This document shows, piece after piece, positions 60,292 through 64,000 of a DNA stretch of 64,000 nucleotides (its first letter is position 1; the number at the start of each line of letters is the position of its first letter). Source of the stretch: Eutrigla gurnardus (Eukaryota; Chordata; Actinopteri; Perciformes; Triglidae); assembly GCA_963514095.1 (NCBI GenBank), contig OY741275.1, forward strand, positions 9,867,151 through 9,931,150, read 5' to 3'. Made by a program: the position numbers and the translations under genes. The notes below the pieces were generated by a model. The model did no database searches. It saw only the letters and a program-made list of their open reading frames with translations, and was not told the origin of the DNA.

Positions 60292-60445
60292 CGGGGCACC
60301 GGATAGCTCAGAGGTAGAGTTGGTGCCCTGCGTACCGATGTCCTCACTGCAGCGGGTTCGAATCAGACCAGCTGCCCTTTCTGCATGTCATCGCCATCTC
60401 TCTCCCCCCTTTAACTCTCACGCTGCCCTTTCTCAGTAAAAATGT
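60292..60445 (+). mobile_element. tRNA-derived SINE with intact A and B boxes
   Basis: ATAGCTCAGAGGTAGAGTTG (A box, 60303-60322) and GGTTCGAATC (B box, 60355-60364) are spaced as in a tRNA. The cloverleaf does not close at the 3' side; a pyrimidine-rich tail with CTGCATGTCATCGCC and CTCTCTCCCCC follows instead, seen in fish SINEs. It is therefore not a functional tRNA gene. The RNA polymerase III promoter boxes may still work. Confidence 0.7.
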
Positions 60446-61745
60446 TATGTTCAGCAGTCTAAATTATTCCAACTTGGTTGAAAATAAAGATATCTTCGAA
60501 CCGGTTTCTTTTGCCAGATGGCTCTAAATAGTAAAAACTCATGAACCTCAGCAACGGTTGAGAAGAAAGCAGTAGTGCAGCAACTTTAATATCTAATTAG
60601 TGAAACAGAACAAACAAACAGCACAAAATTGACGCAGTAGCTAAAACTTAATTGATTTGAAGCACTAAGTCAATTAATTATTCATTTATCAATTACTCCA
60701 AAACTTAAGATAAATTCCTGAGTAATATATCAATTAATACATTGCAAATATAAAATGTGTCAGTATTTTATTCAGTCCTGTTCTCTTAAAAATGTAAGAA
60801 GATAATAGAGACTATTCTTTCTGGACCTGCTGTGACACACAGATTAATTTAATCACTCATAGCAACCATTTACCTGAACTGGACAATCAATATTTTTAAC
60901 TCAAGTACTTAAAATTTAAAATGGCTCTGACATGAATTTGTTCTGAAGTAATACGCAGTTAAGACACTCACTGGGAAACATATTTTTTACATCAGTGTGG
61001 GGCCAAGGGAAATAATTGAAACAATTTACAAATTGTAACATCCGTCTATAGCGTTAGTTAAACTCATTTTCTCACCCGTACAAGGCCGTTAAAGTAAACA
61101 TAATTTATAAAAGAGCTGAATAAAAACATTAGATGATGCATGGTGCAGTGTAATTATAACAGCAGCAGTGCAGAAATTACATTTAACATGGGGACCACGT
61201 AGAAACATTGATCAAATCCATTTTAAGTGACTATTCTACTAACAGAATGGAATACATTTATGTTCAAATGGAGCCATTTGCTATATGTGCCCTCAAAAAT
61301 GCAAACCCACCTCTGTTTTCATTATAACATGATTATATGCTATGTAAACGATAAACTATAAACAAATATATTAAATTAAAGGAATTATTTCTTATTATCT
61401 TTGTTTTCTTTAAACCATATACAGATGTGCAATAATGATTTCTGGAATATGTATGTAGATGTTGTCCTTAAAGGGTCTATAACAAATTGCAATTATTCCT
61501 ACGACCCTGTATTGTATTGTACTGAGTTCTGTGTCCAAGTGGTGTTGCCGTACGAAGGCATTAAGGCTCAATTCTGCACAGAAGAAGGTAGAAGTAAACA
61601 TCATGGCTTTATTCTCATAATTTACATTTTTCCCAAAATATTATGACTAAATTATCGACATCTCAGGGAGCGCAAATATGTGGGACGTATTTTGAATGTG
61701 CAGAAAGTTTTGATCATTAGTAGAAATGTTGCTGAAACAAACAAA

Positions 61746-61768
61746 AAATAAATAAATAAATAAATAAA
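61746..61768 (+). repeat. (AAAT)n microsatellite
   Basis: About five to six AAAT units. Confidence 0.85.
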
Positions 61769-61882
61769 AAATCCTGCCGACACACGTGCTGACAAAAGTT
61801 GATTGGCAGGAGAACAGATGTTTGAAAGCAATAGATAGTGAAGTAGATATGAAATAGTGTATTTGTTGGGGATGATTCTGCT

Positions 61883-62030
61883 GGTAAATGGACCTGCATG
61901 CATACGGTGCTTTTCTAGTCTTCAAACCACTCAAAGCACTTCACACTATGTCAACATCCACCCGTTCACACATCCATTCATACACTGACAGAGATGGCCA
62001 TACAAGGTGCTAGCAGTATCTAATCCAGCA
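61883..62030 (+). mobile_element. Dispersed fish repeat (LINE/SINE 3' region)
   Basis: TAAATGGACCTGCATGCATA, GCTTTTCTAGTCTTCAAACC and ACTCAAAGCACTTCACACTA follow a very common fish interspersed repeat (AAATGGACTGxATTTATATAG ... CACTCAAAGCGCTTTACAC). Diverged; boundaries approximate. Confidence 0.55.
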
Positions 62031-62159
62031 CTGTCTTTTGATGTTTTATGTAAAGCACTCAACATGTGCTAGAAACACACTTGCCTTGCCTCAGTTCATT
62101 TCACTATAACACCAGGTGATGGCCAACTCGTCAAAAAAAGATAATGCTGTATTATCATG

Positions 62160-62340
62160 TCAGAATCAGAAACATTTATTTCCAAGAAGGATTTAACACC
62201 AATGAGGAATTTGTCTTGGTGACTAAGGTGCATACATTGAGGATAATAAATAAACAGTGACTATAATATATAGTATATACAATATAAACAGAGATATAAA
62301 GTAAGACATGATTGATAAATAGAGACAGGAAAGCTGAAGG
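62160..62340 (-). mobile_element. LINE 3'-end fragment, minus strand
   Basis: CAGAATCAGAAACATTTATTT and GAGGAATTTGTCTTGGTGAC correspond to the antisense of a common fish LINE 3' end (GAATCAGxTTTATTGGCCAAG ... AAGGAATTTGACTTGGTG). An AT-rich tail follows with ATATAGTATATACAATATAA. Boundaries uncertain. Confidence 0.5.
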
Positions 62341-62469
62341 CCTACATGTGCAAAAGATACAAAATATATGATTTTTAAGAGTTATAAAGTGGTGGGTTTA
62401 AGCGCAGGTCATCATTCATCTATATATAGCTGCCCCTATACATAATATAATATGTGTTTAGGCAACCCA

Positions 62470-62604
62470 TGCTAAAGCTAAATTTTTAGCTCTTACTTTA
62501 TCGGCAATGATTCGTTGTGGTTTCCTTGTTTCCTTCTTTTGACAAATGTACTTGTAAGTCGCTTTGGACAAAAGCGTCTGCTAAATGACCTAAATGTAAA
62601 TGTA
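62470..62604 (+). mobile_element. L2-clade LINE 3' tail
   Basis: Stem-loop CGCTTTGGACAAAAGCG at 62560-62576, then GTCTGCTAAATGACC and (TGTAAA)n. The tail abuts the inverted-repeat element beginning at 62605, which suggests insertion into or next to it. Confidence 0.8.
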
Positions 62605-63180
62605 AAAGAGGAATAAAAATCATCTTTTGTGAATTGATCTTAATGCTGTAATTAAACAAATGAAGAAAAATCCTACCTTTTAGGACACCAATCCTAACCT
62701 AGAGAAAATCATGGTGCTTTTCAGTTAGCCTATTAGCTGGTTTGATTTGCATTGAGAAATTATTAGGCTAACTAGCATGCTATAGGCTATCTGAAAAGCA
62801 CCGTGCCAGTCTCGAGGTATGTGAAGGGTATGTGAGGATTTGGATTTTATTTTAACTCCAAAGGCCCAGGTGACTTTATCAGAATGCATAGTATCCTGGA
62901 TCCATGTCATAACTGGCCCTTAAAAATACAAATCTGCCTGCCTCTATGGGAGTTTAACATAGGGGTGCCCATACTTATGCACCCTGTATTTTAATGAAGA
63001 ACATTTATTTCTTTACGATACATTATTCATTCACAAAGAAAATTGGTGTCCTAAAAGGTAGGATTTTTCCTCATTTGTTTAATTAAGGAATTAAGATCAA
63101 TTCACAAAAGATGATTTTTTATTCCTCTTTAGCATAACTTAGGCATGGGGTGCCTAAACTTATGCATAGCACTGTATGTA
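62605..63180. mobile_element. Tc1-like MITE with long inverted repeats, left end truncated
   Basis: Arms 62605-62692 and 63042-63130 are reverse complements over about 88 bp with few differences. Beyond the right arm comes GGGGTGCCTAAACTTATGCAT and GCACTGTA, a typical fish Tc1-type terminus next to TA. The matching left terminus is absent and the L2 tail lies there instead. A second, shorter inverted repeat lies inside (62712-62733 with 62782-62803). No coding capacity. Confidence 0.75.
62712..62803. repeat. Inner hairpin of the MITE
   Basis: TGGTGCTTTTCAGTTAGCCT... at 62712-62733 pairs with 62782-62803 with two mismatches across a 48-nt loop. It sits inside the longer inverted repeat, so a transcript could fold into a nested two-level stem. 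Confidence 0.7.
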
Positions 63181-64000
63181 AATCATATAGCAAATCCTCA
63201 TTCAAGTACCATTTGAGGAGTCCATTACTTAAAGTCCTGTAAAATATATTGTTTCAGTTTTAATCCTGGTAGTTGTTAATTTATCTCTTGTTATGTGCCA
63301 AAAGAATAGAATCCTAGTAGTTTTACACTCCTGTCTTTTCTGTTCTGTAAAACACTTTTATGTGTTTGATGACTGACCCTAACCCTGCACTCAGGGATGT
63401 TTACAAAAAACAATTGATTTAAACGAGAATTTCGATGGCTAGTTAGCCACAGCTGTCATATAGAAGAAAGGAAGCAGACATGTTTTTATTCCCGAAACAA
63501 TGAGGCTGAGGTCTCATTCACTCCAGGGAAACTTTCAGGGATTTTCAACAGTTAATCTGCATGTACCGCCTGCGCCACAGTGACACAGAGTCGGTTGGAC
63601 GTTTCCCTTTCATCTGTACTCCCCCTAATCCTGCCCACTTTTAGCTGTCCAACCGAATGCAAAGGATTTCATTCAAATCCATCTTTGTTTAACAGTGAAA
63701 TACATCACACCACGGAAGATAAAGACTTCTGCTTCACTGGGCCTTGAAGCAGCTGATGGAGGTGTTGGTCAAGTATGATGTATTGTTCTTGTTGTTTTGA
63801 GGCTAATTTTTAAACAAATTCTAAGACTAAACCAAAGATTATGGAAATGAATGTAGAAGGAACAAATGTTGAGAAAATTCTAATCTCCGCGTTCTTTATG
63901 TAACACAGTTGAAGGTGAACAAGAGTTGAACACAGTGTAACACCGTAACTGTGTTACCGATGTGATGTGTCGATGATGTATATGAAGAATACGATATACT
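63181..64000. other. Non-coding end of the window
   Basis: No gene, repeat family or splice-bounded exon recognised in the last 820 bp. Confidence 0.5.

Noticed and set aside
60292..60375. Possible tRNA gene
   Set aside because: A and B boxes are present, but no closing acceptor stem is seen and SINE-type sequence follows, so it is called a SINE.
1..64000. CRISPR array, operon or prokaryotic system
   Set aside because: No regularly spaced repeat with unique spacers, no ribosome-binding sites, and clear vertebrate exon-intron structure.

Overview
The window is vertebrate nuclear DNA, most likely from a percomorph-type teleost. The support is GT-AG introns, dense dinucleotide microsatellites, and fish-type transposons: an RTE-like LINE with a (GGAT)n tail, L2 3' tails with the GGATA/GGACA stem-loop, tRNA-derived SINEs, Tc1 and hAT elements. 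No prokaryotic gene organisation is present, and almost all short open frames are chance or transposon-derived.

Two host genes are supported, arranged head to head. On the minus strand lies the 5' end of an aryl hydrocarbon receptor gene: exon 1 at 25304-25362 and exon 2 (bHLH domain) at 16356-16546. The two join in frame across an intron of about 8.8 kb. No later exon was found between 16355 and base 1, so that stretch is most simply intron 2 and the gene runs off the left edge. The bHLH resembles the fish AHR2 type. On the plus strand lies complete NDUFA10 (mitochondrial complex I subunit), ten coding exons from 44783 to 52606, giving a 355-residue protein. The two start codons are about 19.4 kb apart.

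Layout: 1-16355, putative AHR intron 2 with an hAT-type MITE (9724-10437) and a LINE remnant; 16356-25362, AHR exons 2 and 1 with a repeat-rich intron 1; 25363-44700, intergenic DNA dominated by repeats, including a nearly pristine 3.4-kb RTE-like LINE with an uninterrupted 1058-codon ORF (39448-42831); 44783-52735, NDUFA10 with an antisense Rex1-like fragment and a 213-bp MITE in intron 1; 52740-64000, intergenic DNA with a decayed Tc1 transposon (53853-55244), several LINE/SINE pieces and a nested inverted-repeat element at 62605-63180.

The genes do not form a pathway. Their pairing probably reflects chromosomal synteny: AHR2-type genes sit in the vertebrate HDAC4/NDUFA10 paralogon, recalled from the literature and not testable here. 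I see no previously undescribed gene system. The most informative points are the AHR 5' end, which no long open frame reveals, the intact LINE, a SINE that shares its 3' tail, and several unassigned inverted-repeat pairs.
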